From positions 41,313-105,312 of the forward strand of contig JAEZTL010000053.1 of NCBI GenBank assembly GCA_023421395.1: a stretch of DNA of 64,000 bases, given 5' to 3'. Each line of letters opens with the position of its first letter. Position 1 is the stretch's first letter. The notes under the pieces were generated by a model that saw nothing but the letters and a program-made list of their open reading frames with translations, was not told the DNA's origin and did no database searches. Shown here piece after piece: positions 33,978 through 44,500 of the stretch. The stretch comes from Bacillota bacterium. GTDB lineage: Bacteria; Bacillota; Clostridia; Christensenellales; Aristaeellaceae. Made by a program: the position numbers and the translations under genes.

Positions 33978-34230
33978 ACAAACTGGAGCCCCTGGATACT
34001 TAATGGGTTCTCCTGAAGGACTGGAAAAACCATTGATGTATCCTTTAGAAAATGTCATAATTCCCAATCTTGTAAACGCAGAAATAGTTAAGACTGTGTC
34101 TTCGGCCCCCGAGGCCACTGTTTCTTCAGCCGATACAACTAGCTATGTGCAACAGAAAAGGGTAAGTTACAATTCCGAAACTGTTGTATTATGCAACCGA
34201 CTTATACTGTACAAGACGCGAGAGAGGTGA
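33967..34230 (+). CDS. Small protein of unknown function in the low-GC unit
   Basis: An 87-residue frame that overlaps the 3' end of the TIGR04255-like gene by 11 bases and ends 4 bases before the next start. It is rich in Ser, Val and Pro in the middle (KTVSSAPEATVSSAD) and shows no recognised domain. The ribosome binding site is weak, so translation would rely on coupling. It may be a linker protein or an antitoxin-like small component. Confidence 0.5.
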   Translation: MENRQTGAPGYLMGSPEGLEKPLMYPLENVIIPNLVNAEIVKTVSSAPEATVSSADTTSYVQQKRVSYNSETVVLCNRLILYKTRER

Positions 34231-34234
34231 TTTT

Positions 34235-34822
34235 GTGTCATCCTCATCAGTGGCACATTATCCAGATATTCACGATAAGGTGATGCAAGGCGACATATAT
34301 TGCGATGTAAAATACTCGTACATTGATAAAGATTCTGAAAATGAAATACAAATGGTTGAATACATTTTTCCATATGCGATAGTTCTAAGTCAATCGTGCG
34401 ATGTTAGTTTTATGGATGATTTTGAGAATGGGCTCAGCAACAGCCCAGCAAAATTCATGCCAGGGATTTTGATGTGCGCTATATATAATAAGGATAAAGT
34501 AAAAATGGCCGGTAACCTGGTGGATGTTTATGCAAAAATGGGCATTCAATTTCCTCAAACATGTTTATATACTAACGAGGACAAAAAAGTCGCCGAGAAG
34601 GATCAACACGTGAGATATCACGCGCTAAAAGTAATTGATCGAAATGGTGAAAACATAATGAATGACGCGGTTGTAGATTTAAAGCACGTGTTTACAGTCC
34701 CGATTAAGCAATTGCAGGCGATGCGTGAAAACAAGCGTTTATGTTCACTGGATGACTTGTATGCAAACCAGATAGCTGTTAAACTATATGCGTACATGGC
34801 TAGAATTGGATTACCTGATTAA
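34235..34822 (+). CDS. Unknown protein with SQSCD motif in the low-GC unit
   Basis: A 195-residue protein starting at GTG (GAGAGAGGTGAT upstream). I do not recognise a named family. The most conserved-looking part is FPYAIVLSQSCDVSFMDDF near residue 50: a hydrophobic strand ending in S-Q-x-C-D, a motif I recall from uncharacterised proteins of accessory regions. A charged C-terminus holds HVFTVPIKQLQAM and a final helix. The Cys-Asp pair could be catalytic or metal-binding. Low GC like its two upstream neighbours; all three probably form one transcript. Confidence 0.65.
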   Translation: MSSSSVAHYPDIHDKVMQGDIYCDVKYSYIDKDSENEIQMVEYIFPYAIVLSQSCDVSFMDDFENGLSNSPAKFMPGILMCAIYNKDKVKMAGNLVDVYAKMGIQFPQTCLYTNEDKKVAEKDQHVRYHALKVIDRNGENIMNDAVVDLKHVFTVPIKQLQAMRENKRLCSLDDLYANQIAVKLYAYMARIGLPD

Positions 34823-34856
34823 CGTTTATAATAAATATTATCTGATCCTTTAAGAC

Positions 34857-34896
34857 GTGGAAAAGCGCCCCCGCCAGCCTCTCGGCCAGCGGGGGC
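34857..34896 (-). terminator. Terminator of the lysis operon
   Basis: An 8-bp stem (GCCCCCGC/GCGGGGGC, partly extended inward) followed leftward by GCTTTTCC, just after the holin gene. It separates it from the convergent low-GC unit. Confidence 0.7.
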
Positions 34897-34903
34897 TCGT
34901 AGT

Positions 34904-35407
34904 TTAGGCGGTCAGATTGGGCTGTTGTTTCCCGCTCTCAAAGAACTCCTGGATCAGCGCGTCGACGATCGCGTGGTCAATGATGATTCCCTTGGTCTTC
35001 AGGAACTCGGTCGCATGGGCGAGCTTCTCCGCGCCATGGCCTGCGCCATACGCCTTCTCGGCCGCGGCAACCGCCACCCGGGTCCAGTAATCAATCTTGT
35101 CGAGCTGCTCAGCGGTCGTGACGGCCTTGAGCCAAGGGATGATGTATCGGGTGATGATCAGCGCCAGAACGCCCACGAACGCCTGCAGGAGCGGTGTAAA
35201 ATCGATCGGTGCCGGCGCCCCGCCTGGTTCCATTTCCTGGGCGTCGGTCGTGGCCGTGTCCACCATGGGCGCTTCCGTGGGCGCCAGCGCGGCCGCCTGA
35301 CCGCTGTCGGGCGGTGCCGCGGCAGATGTCTCGGCGGCGGAAATCAGAGGCGCGGCAAGGCACAGGACGATCAGGGCAACCAGGAGCAACGAGAAAAGCT
35401 TCTTCAT
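34904..35407 (-). CDS. Phage holin, LLH family
   Basis: A 167-residue protein with an N-terminal hydrophobic segment that looks like a signal peptide (KLFSLLLVALIVLCLAAPLI), an Ala/Pro/Thr-rich stretch, one transmembrane helix (FTPLLQAFVGVLALIITRYI) and a helical C-terminus. The layout matches holins of the LLH/Phage_holin_6_1 type. It forms membrane lesions at the end of the lytic cycle so that endolysin reaches the wall. Neighbours are an XhlA-like gene and the endolysin. Confidence 0.82.
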   Translation of the reverse strand: MKKLFSLLLVALIVLCLAAPLISAAETSAAAPPDSGQAAALAPTEAPMVDTATTDAQEMEPGGAPAPIDFTPLLQAFVGVLALIITRYIIPWLKAVTTAEQLDKIDYWTRVAVAAAEKAYGAGHGAEKLAHATEFLKTKGIIIDHAIVDALIQEFFESGKQQPNLTA

Positions 35408-35673
35408 GGGGTTTCCTCCTTCTTGTGGTAGAGTATTAGGTGTTCATCAAGCCTTTTGTGAGCAGACTTGCAGCTCGCTTCGAGTTCAATCAGGGTCTTG
35501 GTCTGGGCCGGAATGCAATCGACAGTGCGCTTGATATAGTCGATGTCCTTGCGCATCTCGGTCAACATCACAGTTTTGTCGTCGCCGCGGCCCCGGATGG
35601 TGCCGACGGCAACGGCCATGGCCAGCACCACGGAGGCGGTCTGCAGCAGCTGCAGGATGGTTGAAAGGTCCAT
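35404..35673 (-). CDS. XhlA/holin-like small membrane protein
   Basis: An 89-residue protein with one N-terminal transmembrane helix (LQTASVVLAMAVAVGTI) and a C-terminal coiled coil (MLTEMRKDIDYIKRTVD, then ELEASCKSAHKRLDEHL). The topology resembles haemolysin XhlA of the PBSX lysis cassette. It overlaps the holin gene by 4 bases and the endolysin stop by one base. The start at 35673 follows GGAGG. Confidence 0.75.
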   Translation of the reverse strand: MDLSTILQLLQTASVVLAMAVAVGTIRGRGDDKTVMLTEMRKDIDYIKRTVDCIPAQTKTLIELEASCKSAHKRLDEHLILYHKKEETP

Positions 35674-36653
35674 CAGTTCACCTCCTCCGCATATTTGCGG
35701 CTCACATACCGCTGCTGTCCGTTGTACAGCACCCCAAACCAACTCTCCGTGTCCTCGCCGCTGCGCTCGACCTTCGTCCCCTTGAAAAGTACGGCGCACG
35801 TTGCGCCGCTGGTCGAAGGCAGCGTGCGCACCCATACATCGCTGGTGGCGATCAGCATCCGCGGCGTATTGTCCGAGCCGTCTTCCGGCTCTTCGATGTC
35901 ACCGATGGCCACAGCATCCATCAGAGCAACGTGCGAGAGCGGGCCGTACTCACCGTCCACCTTGAGTTTGTTGGCGTGCTGGAATGCCTTGACGGCATCC
36001 TCCGTGTTGATGCCATACCAGCCGTCCACGCCGCCGCAGTCATAGCCGACCTCCAGGAGCAGCCCTTGCAGCTCGCGCACGTCCTCACCGCGCATCATGG
36101 GACTGGTGCGCTTGAGCAGGCGCTTTCCGAGGCTGGATACCGTATCCGGCGTATCGGGCGCCTCCCCGGGCAGCACGACGCGCTTGACGCCGATCAGGCC
36201 CTTACCACTGCCGTACCGGCTGTTGCAGTAGGATTTCAGGCCGATGCGGCGCGGACCGGTGCCGGAGCCGTGGCCCCACAGGTATGCCGTGTTTTCGTCC
36301 ACCATCTCGACGTGCCCGACACCATACGGCCGAGATTTATCCGTACCCTTAAAATAAAGCAGGTCTCCGGGCATCAGCTCCACAGTGGGGTAGCGCTTGC
36401 CGTTCGCGAATTCCACCCACTCGAGGGTTGTGTTGTTATTGACCTGCGCAACGGTATTACTCCCGATCGAGAAATCCGTCACGCGCTGTATGGCTTTGCG
36501 GACGGCGCTGGAACAATCACTCTCGCCCGCGTCGCCCTCCTTGGGGTAGCCCCAGAACCGCTCCCGCCGCGTGCCGTTCTGCGAGTAGCTGTTGCGCTTC
36601 TGGCGTGCGCGCATGTTCCGCGCCATCTGGATTCGTCTGACGTCAACCGCCAT
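35673..36653 (-). CDS. Endolysin: NlpC/P60-type hydrolase, PG-binding and SH3 domains
   Basis: A 326-residue lysin. Residues about 1-150 are an NlpC/P60-like cysteine hydrolase with Cys in GESDCSSAVRKA and His in YGVGHVEMVD; residues about 185-250 a PG_binding_1 domain (MRGEDVRELQGLLLEVGYD ... INTEDAVKAFQ); the C-terminal 60 an SH3b-like domain (SDVWVRTLPSTSG ... RYVSRKYAEEV). It cuts peptidoglycan peptides for lysis; it has no signal peptide, so it needs the holin. ATG 36653 is chosen because homologous sequence begins there. Confidence 0.88.
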   Translation of the reverse strand: MAVDVRRIQMARNMRARQKRNSYSQNGTRRERFWGYPKEGDAGESDCSSAVRKAIQRVTDFSIGSNTVAQVNNNTTLEWVEFANGKRYPTVELMPGDLLYFKGTDKSRPYGVGHVEMVDENTAYLWGHGSGTGPRRIGLKSYCNSRYGSGKGLIGVKRVVLPGEAPDTPDTVSSLGKRLLKRTSPMMRGEDVRELQGLLLEVGYDCGGVDGWYGINTEDAVKAFQHANKLKVDGEYGPLSHVALMDAVAIGDIEEPEDGSDNTPRMLIATSDVWVRTLPSTSGATCAVLFKGTKVERSGEDTESWFGVLYNGQQRYVSRKYAEEVN

Positions 36654-36720
36654 TTGTACCGCCTTCCCGCCCCGAAGGGCAATAAAAATAGCCCCCGCGG
36701 GCTTTGAAATCTGTCCCCAC

Positions 36721-38943
36721 CTATTTGGCGCGTTCTTCCAGCGCCCTAAGCCGGGTCTCGAGATCATCGATTCGGCGCTGCTGATTTTGCACCACGGCGA
36801 TCAACGGTGCGATCAGCTGTTCATAGCGCAGCGACAGGCTATCCGGGTTCTCGTCACCGTACAGGTCGGCGTCAGGAATACCCAGATCGTCCATCACGGC
36901 CTTGACTTCCTGCGCAATCAGCCCGAAATGCAGTTTCTCCGGGTCGGATTTCATCCGGTAGGCGCGCGGCCGCAGGCGGAGAACTAGATCCCCGTCAATG
37001 TCGGCTATGTCCTGCTTAAGGCGTGCGTCGGATGACACGTCAGGGGCATTGACGCAATACAGGCGGCGCCAACGTAAGGGTGTAGCACTATTACCGAGAT
37101 TGTACGTGTTTGTTGCGTCTGGGTTTAAGTGCCCGCCAACAGATACTGTGCTATCCCCATAGAACAGTCGTATCGTAGCCATATAATTGTTATCCAACCC
37201 ACCAGCCGATATCGTAACTGTTCCGTTGGAAATGTAGATTGATCCCTGCACCGAATATCCGTTCGCAAGCCCCTCAGAACTAATATATACCGGGTTTCCA
37301 GATCCGTCGATAAAGAATCGCCTTTCCCCCGAATAGTCCCACGCGCTAATGTTCCCAATTGTTCCGGCTGAATTTTTGAATCGAAGTCCGATCTTGTTCG
37401 TACTTGAGATGATGTCAATGAGGAAACTACTATCTACCCGCGGGTCAGCCAGCGCTGTCGCAAACAGGTACACCTCACCGTTTTTATATATCAGCCCGCC
37501 GATCATGTCCCCGGTGTCCGCGTCGTAGATCTCCAGCCCTTTGCTGTACAGCCGGGTGTAGACGTTCTTCGTGGCCGTCCCATCAGTCAGCACCTGTGAC
37601 ACCTTGATGCCCAGTTCCGGCGTGATCTCGACGGCCTCAATGGCCAGCCGCTGTACCCGCCCGATGGCCGCCCACCCGCTGCCGGTATAGTCCACCGCCA
37701 CGGACGCGCCGTCGCTGGTAACGGTGTTCGTGCCGTCCGCGCCATTGATCTCGACGGGGGCGACGGTGGCGGTGGCGGGAGTTGACAGCACCGCCACGGC
37801 CTGGAGCGGCGTCCCGGCGGTGTTCCAAGTGCCCAACAGCGTCTTGAACGCCGCGAGTGCCTGCGCGTCCGTCCAGCCCGCCGTATATCCGGGCAGCCTT
37901 GTCTTGTTGATTCGGATACTGAACCTGTTGTTCTCAAAGTTCCAACCCTCGGTATCGCTGGCATACATGGAGTTTTTGTGGTTTGTCCCAAAATGAGAAC
38001 ACAGACCGTTTGCGAACGAATTCTGTCCGGTCGTGATCGCCGGTCCGTTGAAGCGCATCGTGTTCGTGCCAGTCAGCGAGGTGACCGCCCACGCTTCCGT
38101 GCCGTTGTACTGACCGAAGATGGTTCGGTGCGTCGCATGCCCGTCGCTGCCGATCTCGTCCTCCGACCCGGCATATCCGTAGAGCGCGGCGTCGGGCGTC
38201 AGCGCGTAATCGGTTGCGGCGTACTTTTCAAATTCCGTAGCCGCTGCGCCAAGTTCCAGCTGCGGCTTGATGACAAAGTTTGACAGCACCGTTCCTGCGG
38301 CTACGCGAATGTCCACAAAGATACCATCCGCTACACTTACCGCAGCAGACACCTTGTTGGCCGCATTCAAATTCAAATCGATCGGATAGGTAGAATCAGA
38401 TTTCCCTACGCGAATTGAGACGCCGCTATTTGCGGTCGGGTTGTTAGCCGACATAATCAGAACGCCGTTGAGCATCACCGGAAGGTTCATTGTGAACCAC
38501 GTAGTTGCCGATGCCGTACCGTTAAGCGTTACTTCCCCATCCGAGTTTACGTTCTTGGTGACGCCGTTGATTGTTTGATTCTCCCTGGTAGGAAACAGGT
38601 TCTTCCCGGCGCGCCTGACCGTCAGCGACGATTTCCCGCTGATCGCCCGGACATTCGTGGGCGACGCTGTGCCGCTTCCCGCCTGCGTTGCGATATTCTT
38701 GACCGTCACAGAAAGTGCATAGTCGTCTGACATGTCCGGAATTTCAACTTGGTTTCCGCCTATTGATGCCGCGTACCGGCGCTGCGTCGGGTTTATGCCC
38801 TTGCCCGTCCACATCAGGAGTTCGTTGGGCGTGACGCCGGTAAACTGCACCAGCTGCCCCACCGTGGGGTTATCGGGCAGCGCCGCCGCCTGTGTGATTT
38901 CGCTCGGGATGAACTGCATCACCGTGGACCCTCTCGCCGCCAT
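36721..38943 (-). CDS. Tail spike/fibre with C-terminal S74 intramolecular chaperone
   Basis: A 740-residue receptor-binding-type protein. The N-terminus holds a short attachment region (FTGVTPNELLMWTGKG), the long middle is beta-rich with Gly/Ser/Thr repeats and a carbohydrate-binding-like part, and the last 110 residues form a peptidase S74 chaperone (SSDARLKQDIADI, then FGLIAQEVKAV and a terminal coiled coil QQRRIDDLETRLRALEE). S74 domains help trimerise and then cut themselves off at the Ser of the S-D motif. ATG 38943 follows AGGAGGAATA. Confidence 0.88.
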   Translation of the reverse strand: MAARGSTVMQFIPSEITQAAALPDNPTVGQLVQFTGVTPNELLMWTGKGINPTQRRYAASIGGNQVEIPDMSDDYALSVTVKNIATQAGSGTASPTNVRAISGKSSLTVRRAGKNLFPTRENQTINGVTKNVNSDGEVTLNGTASATTWFTMNLPVMLNGVLIMSANNPTANSGVSIRVGKSDSTYPIDLNLNAANKVSAAVSVADGIFVDIRVAAGTVLSNFVIKPQLELGAAATEFEKYAATDYALTPDAALYGYAGSEDEIGSDGHATHRTIFGQYNGTEAWAVTSLTGTNTMRFNGPAITTGQNSFANGLCSHFGTNHKNSMYASDTEGWNFENNRFSIRINKTRLPGYTAGWTDAQALAAFKTLLGTWNTAGTPLQAVAVLSTPATATVAPVEINGADGTNTVTSDGASVAVDYTGSGWAAIGRVQRLAIEAVEITPELGIKVSQVLTDGTATKNVYTRLYSKGLEIYDADTGDMIGGLIYKNGEVYLFATALADPRVDSSFLIDIISSTNKIGLRFKNSAGTIGNISAWDYSGERRFFIDGSGNPVYISSEGLANGYSVQGSIYISNGTVTISAGGLDNNYMATIRLFYGDSTVSVGGHLNPDATNTYNLGNSATPLRWRRLYCVNAPDVSSDARLKQDIADIDGDLVLRLRPRAYRMKSDPEKLHFGLIAQEVKAVMDDLGIPDADLYGDENPDSLSLRYEQLIAPLIAVVQNQQRRIDDLETRLRALEERAK

Positions 38944-38945
38944 GG

Positions 38946-40784
38946 TTATTCCTCCTCTGTGGCTTGCGCCACGTCGCAATGGTAGACCGCCGGGCTGGCG
39001 GCGAACTCCGCCGCCGTCACCGTGACCGTCTTGGCGCCCGCGTGCGCCGCCGCCCAGGCCGCGTCCGCCGCGCTGTTGCCGGATTCACGCGACCACGAAA
39101 ACAGCGCCGCGTCCAGGCTGTCCGTGATCTCCGCGCCGCCCAGGTACACCCGCGCGGCCAACGTCGCGCCCGCCGCCGTGGTCTGCCCCTTGATGATGTT
39201 CCCCGCCGTGGATTCGATCACCACGGCCACAACCGCGGCGTTCACGCTGGTGTTTTGCGACAAGTCAATCACGCTCCCTACGTCGTCGGCCAGCGTTCCC
39301 GCGCCCAATGTTCCGTACACGATGGATGCGCCCGGAATAGCGGCGGGCAGCTGCCAGGACGGAAGTTTTGATCCAACGTTCTGCGGATTCACATTCCCAA
39401 GCGTGATCTTCGACGCGCGCTCGTTCAGGCAGTCCCACACATACTCCGTGACTTCGGCCTTCAAATCAATGTCAATGCTGGGATGCCGGACACGGACAGG
39501 GTCGAACAGGAATACGTTCTCCAGTTGTCGGTACTGCGCGTATTCCGATGTGTCGCCCATCTGCACAAAATCGACGTTCAGCGTCACTTTGGGGTAATTT
39601 GTCTGCTCGTCCTCAAACTTGTTCAGCGCGGCGTCGATCATTTTCTCACGGGCGTCCTTCACCTGTGCAGAAGATGTACCGCTCGCTTTGGCTTTGCTGC
39701 CAAGGTCAAGCACCTCAATGCGCGGGGTGGGGTAGTCGCCGATATTCGGCGCGTCGATCCACGTTTGCCCAGACGGGATGATGATGGTGCCGTGGTCGGT
39801 GCTGTAGGTCCCAGCCGCAAGAAGCAGCGGTTTTCCCTTGCTGGTTTGGCCGACCGGGATATAGCGGGTGACGACGCTCGAGTAATCTAAGGTCAGTTCG
39901 ACGCCGATCAGGTTCTTCCCGTACTCGATCCGGACGCCACGGTCAATGCCGGCCCCTACCAGTACGCAGAACTCGTCGTTGTCCCGCACCAGATCCGCAC
40001 CCCACATTGGCACAAGACCAGTATCGGGATTCAGCAGCGCGTCCACAAATGGCACGCGCTCCCATTTCACGCCGATGCGGGTACCGCTGATATTCGTAGT
40101 GCCCTCCAGATCATTCTCCGCCACGCAGCCGGAAATCAGCCCCTCCAGCGCCTGGACGCAGGTCGGGTTATCGGCGGCATAAGATGTGATGTTCCGCGTG
40201 TGGTCATAAAAAATGTGCTGCGCCAGCACGGTGACTTCCATGTCGGTCTTTTCGACCTTGTAAATGCGAAATCGCTGCGGGCGGATTGTCCACGCGGGCG
40301 CAACCTGTTCAATGCCTGCCGCGGTAGCCGGGACGGTCACGTCTACCTTGTTCTCCAGCGCGGAGATGGCGATCCAGCCGGTGCGTTTGCTGGTCTTGCA
40401 CTTGTAGCGGTTGCTGCCCTTTTTCGTCACCACAACGGACTGCCCGGGCTTCAGCCGGGTCAGCAGCTTGCCGCCGCTCGACTTGCTCCACAAGCGCCGC
40501 TCGTTTTTCGTCGCGCCGTTGTAGACGCTCCAGCGCTCAAGTGACGTGACCAGCATGCCGTCAACGATCTCCGGGAGCGTCCGAACCGGCACCTCGGCCA
40601 CAAGGATGTATCCGTACTGCAAGTAAGACCATTTGCCCATCTCGTCGATGGGGTGGCCAAGCTCCAGTTCCGACATTCCATTGGTAATCTCGGAGTGGAT
40701 ACAGGACGTGGGCGTCAGGCTGCCCGCGAGGCCGATGTTGTCAAAATCATCGCAGTCCGGCGCGTAGACAAAAACGTCTGCCAT
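38946..40784 (-). CDS. Tail-associated structural protein (Tal/prophage endopeptidase tail type) with SH3-like insert
   Basis: A 612-residue baseplate protein. The N-terminus (VFVYAPDCDDFDNIGL, then EITNGMSELELGHPID) is typical of phage minor structural proteins of the gp37/Tal type that close the tail tip. Around residues 60-135 lies an SH3-like insert (KLLTRLKPGQSVVVTKKG). The C-terminus is Ala/Thr-rich and ends in a tail-like repeat. It follows Dit, overlapping by one base, as the usual Tal position predicts. Confidence 0.82.
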   Translation of the reverse strand: MADVFVYAPDCDDFDNIGLAGSLTPTSCIHSEITNGMSELELGHPIDEMGKWSYLQYGYILVAEVPVRTLPEIVDGMLVTSLERWSVYNGATKNERRLWSKSSGGKLLTRLKPGQSVVVTKKGSNRYKCKTSKRTGWIAISALENKVDVTVPATAAGIEQVAPAWTIRPQRFRIYKVEKTDMEVTVLAQHIFYDHTRNITSYAADNPTCVQALEGLISGCVAENDLEGTTNISGTRIGVKWERVPFVDALLNPDTGLVPMWGADLVRDNDEFCVLVGAGIDRGVRIEYGKNLIGVELTLDYSSVVTRYIPVGQTSKGKPLLLAAGTYSTDHGTIIIPSGQTWIDAPNIGDYPTPRIEVLDLGSKAKASGTSSAQVKDAREKMIDAALNKFEDEQTNYPKVTLNVDFVQMGDTSEYAQYRQLENVFLFDPVRVRHPSIDIDLKAEVTEYVWDCLNERASKITLGNVNPQNVGSKLPSWQLPAAIPGASIVYGTLGAGTLADDVGSVIDLSQNTSVNAAVVAVVIESTAGNIIKGQTTAAGATLAARVYLGGAEITDSLDAALFSWSRESGNSAADAAWAAAHAGAKTVTVTAAEFAASPAVYHCDVAQATEEE

Positions 40785-41497
40785 CAGATATCCCTCCAGT
40801 GTGGTTCAATGGTGACGCTTGTGATGGTTCCTGTCGCCGTCCACGAAACCGCGTTGCTCCCCGGTTGGATCAGAAGCGGCCAGTCGCCGGATACCTGCGG
40901 CCCCATGTTGACGCTGCCCTGGTAGGCCACACGGGCCTCCATGTCAATAGCGCAGCCGGTGTCCATGCCCGTGACGGTCAGCGTCTGATCGCCGATGGTC
41001 AGGTCAATGTCGCCGCTGCCAACAATCGTGATCTTCGGTTCCGCGTAGCGCGTACCCGGATTTGTGATGGGGGTACCGCTGGTGAGCACGGCGCTTGCGG
41101 CGGGATAGTGGTACGCGCAGGGATGACAGGCAAAGGTCATCTCGATGATCTGTCGTGCCGCACACCCGTCGATGTGCTCGTAGGCGTATGCCGCCAACGC
41201 GCGCGCCCTGTATGCGCGAGCCGTAGCATCGGAGAAGCGCAGCAGACCGCGCCCGGTCAACCATGCGCTGATGGAAACGGGCGAAGCCCCGGAAAGGAGC
41301 TGCGCCCGCACTGGGATCTCGATCTCATCGTAGGTGTCCTCCGGGAGCCACAGCGCGCCATCGCGGCCGGGAATCACCGGAGCGTCAGGAACACGCAGAG
41401 TCGCGCGCGGGCGGGCCGGGAGCGCCAGCAGTTTGACCTTATTGTCCGTGCTGGACGCCCCCGCGAACTCAAACCATAGATTGTTGTTCCGGGCCAT
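40784..41497 (-). CDS. Distal tail protein (Dit-like)
   Basis: A 237-residue protein of the Sipho_tail/Dit type, with WFEFAGASSTDNKVKLLALP at the start, a conserved PGRDGALWLPEDTYDEIEI segment, and a C-terminal galectin-like half (GDIDLTIGDQTLTVTG). It forms the hexameric hub at the tail tip between tape measure and Tal. Its position, 3 bases after the tape measure gene, fits. Confidence 0.88.
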   Translation of the reverse strand: MARNNNLWFEFAGASSTDNKVKLLALPARPRATLRVPDAPVIPGRDGALWLPEDTYDEIEIPVRAQLLSGASPVSISAWLTGRGLLRFSDATARAYRARALAAYAYEHIDGCAARQIIEMTFACHPCAYHYPAASAVLTSGTPITNPGTRYAEPKITIVGSGDIDLTIGDQTLTVTGMDTGCAIDMEARVAYQGSVNMGPQVSGDWPLLIQPGSNAVSWTATGTITSVTIEPHWRDI

Positions 41498-41500
41498 ATG

Positions 41501-44500
41501 TCAACCCCCATATCCGGCCCGGATACGGGCCTGTCTGCGCGCTTCGGCAGCGGCATTCGGCTCTACCGTCGCGCGGGCGAGCGTCTTGCTATCCACGTTT
41601 ACCATCGTGGGATGTGCGGCTAATGCTGCTGCCAAGCGGTTGTAGTCAATGCCGACGGATACGCTGCCACCACCGGCGACGCCGGCAAACGATGGCATGC
41701 GCGCGGGGGAATAAGACAGGCCGCGTGTCGCGATTGCCGCCACTCCCTGCGAGGCACGGGACACGGCGCGGTCCATGGACTCGATACCAAGGGCCATCCC
41801 CTTCGAAAAAAATGCGCCGATTTTATAGGCTACTTTGGATGGCGAATGCTCGTCCAGCTCCTTTTGCGCGGCTTCATAGGCCGCTCTAGCGGCTTTCTTG
41901 GCGGCGTCGATGATCCATGAAAGATTGCTCGTGATTCCACCGGCGAAGCCTTTGTTGAAGTTAGCGCCGAGCAGTGACAGTCCCAGTTCGGATAGTTTGG
42001 CGGATAGGCCACTCTTTGCCGCAGTGACTAACCCAGATCCCGCTGAGGTGGCACCCGATTCGCCGTCGGTGATGGCGCCCGTGAAGCCGGCTGCCATATT
42101 GGTACCCGCAGCCGCAATTTCGGGCTGATATTGAACAAGCCCGCTATTTACTGCCTTAACTAGTGCAGTCATAGCAGTTGCAGTTTCCTGATTCGTAAGC
42201 CCGTCTTCCAGTAGCGCCCCCATATCCAGCCCGATATCAACATTAGACCAGTCAATTTTGCCAAACATGTCCTTGATCCATTGCATGCCGGTTTCGCGGT
42301 TTTCTTTCAGTTTCGGGTTGTAATTATTAAGAAGTTCTGAAATTAAATCAGGCTTCTTTCGACCGCCCCCTGTGCCTCCGGCAGTTCCACCCCCGCCAAT
42401 GAAACCACTGTCAAAGGCTTCTCGTGCGCTTTGGCCAGCGGCTTTCATGGCTGTACCGATAACATCGGAAGATGGAAGCGCGCTGTCAACCAGTGATCCA
42501 TCACGCCCACCGCCAACGCCAGATGCGTTACCACCGCCGCCTTTGAACACCCCGGCGAAGGATTCTTCAGCCACCAGTCCAAGTGCAGATGCAGCAGCAC
42601 CGACAATATCAGATGAAGGCAGGACTGATCCTAGGAAGTCCTCCGGTTTACTTCCCCTTCCTCCGCCTGAAGGTATTTTTGTTTGAGCGGTAGCGGAAAC
42701 CCCTTTATCCCTACCGCCACCAGCTACTGGATCAGGCTCAACCTTTACCGGGATTATAAAAGGTTCGTCTAGTCCAAGTGCGGCGAATATTTCGTTAATC
42801 TGACTTTTGATGGAATTCAAAAATGCCTCTGCAGCATCATTGCCCTTTCGCTGCATGTATTTCAGGAATTCGTCCCAACCCTTGTTCATAGCGATCTCGA
42901 TTTGTGCCCAGTCAAATGATGTCCCATTTACGCCGTTATATAGTCCAGTAAAGAACGCCTCGGCAGTCTTGACAATCCAGTCAGATGCACCCATTACTGC
43001 GTTCCAGAATGATTCTGGCGTAATCTCCCCGCCCTGTTCCGGTTTAAGCGCGTCCAGTAGCGCGTTTGCAATTTTTCCGCCAAGTCCAATCAGCCCCGCG
43101 GAAATTTTTCCCAGAAGATAACCGACGTCAAATGCAACGTCTGTACCAAGCCAATTTGCGACATTGGTCATGGTTTCCCAGAATGTTTTCCACAATCCAG
43201 ACCAGTCAATGCTATTGGCCCACGGGATGAACGTCTCGTCACGCCACGCAATTATACCATCCTTGAACGCCGTCAAAAGCCCACCGAAGTCGATGCTCTC
43301 GCCTTCCTGCAGCGCCAGCGCGGCCTCGATCAGCTTTTTGCCCAACCCGCCGAAAGACGTGCCTTGCAGGGCGATTCCCAGCGCCGAAAGTGCCTTTACA
43401 CCCAGCGTTTTTGCCGCGCTCTGTACTGCCGACCAGCCGGATTTCAGCGCATCACCCAGCCGCCCACCGAGGTATTTCGTGGATTCGACCAGCGAACCCC
43501 AGAACCCGCCCTGCGCACTACCCTCGGCCCACGCCTTTTGAAGCCCTTCGCCGGTGTCCTTAAACCAACCTACCGTATCCTCCCATGCCTTGCCCATCTT
43601 CTTCCACGTTACTTCAAATGTCTTGCGGGCTTTTTCACCGAAAGCAACTTGGATCGCGGTTTTAAGCGCTGTCATGGGCTTGCGTCCGTTCCACAGCCCC
43701 TCAAAGAACGTGCTTGCGAACTTGCCCATCTTGTCAAACGCCTTGCGCACTTTCGGCGACAGCTTGTACATGGCGACCAGCGCGCCTGCGATCAAGCCGA
43801 ACGGCCCCAGCGCGAACTTGAGCACGCCCGCGCCGGATGCCAGGATCTTGAAAAAACCGCCCAGCGCGGCGGTGGCGGGACCGAGCGCCGCGGCGGCCAG
43901 GCCGGCCTTCACGATGAAGTCCTTCGTTTCGGGGGACATATTCTGCAGCGCTGTAGACACGCGGGAGATGATTTCTCCGGCCTTCATCAGGTACGGAGCA
44001 AGCGCAAGTCCGATTTGGCGTGCAAGCTCGGTCACATTGTTTTTTACCATCTGGAGTGTGGATTCCATCGTGGCATAGCGCTTGTTGGCTTCTTCTGATA
44101 GCGCGGTGTTCTTTTCCCATTCCGTCGCGGCGGTATCAAGGGCGTTTGCCAACAGATCGCCGCCGTTGGCCAGTCCCAGCAGCATGCGCTGCAGGCCGCT
44201 TTCGTTCAACCCCATGTCCGAAAGTACTTTGATCGGATCCTCCGCTTTGCCCAAGCCCTCGATGAACGCCTGAATCGCGCCGGTCGCGTCTTCCTTGAAC
44301 AGCTTTTTGAACTCCTTCGCGGACATACCCGCGACCTTGGCATACTTTTTCAAATCTTTTCCGCCGACGGAAACGGCCTGCGCCATATCGCTGGCGAAGG
44401 AGCTGATGGACGTACCACCGATTTGTGCCTCCATGCCGATGGAGGAGATAGCGGCGGCGAAACCCAGCATATCCGCCTCGGTCATGCCGACCACCGCGCC

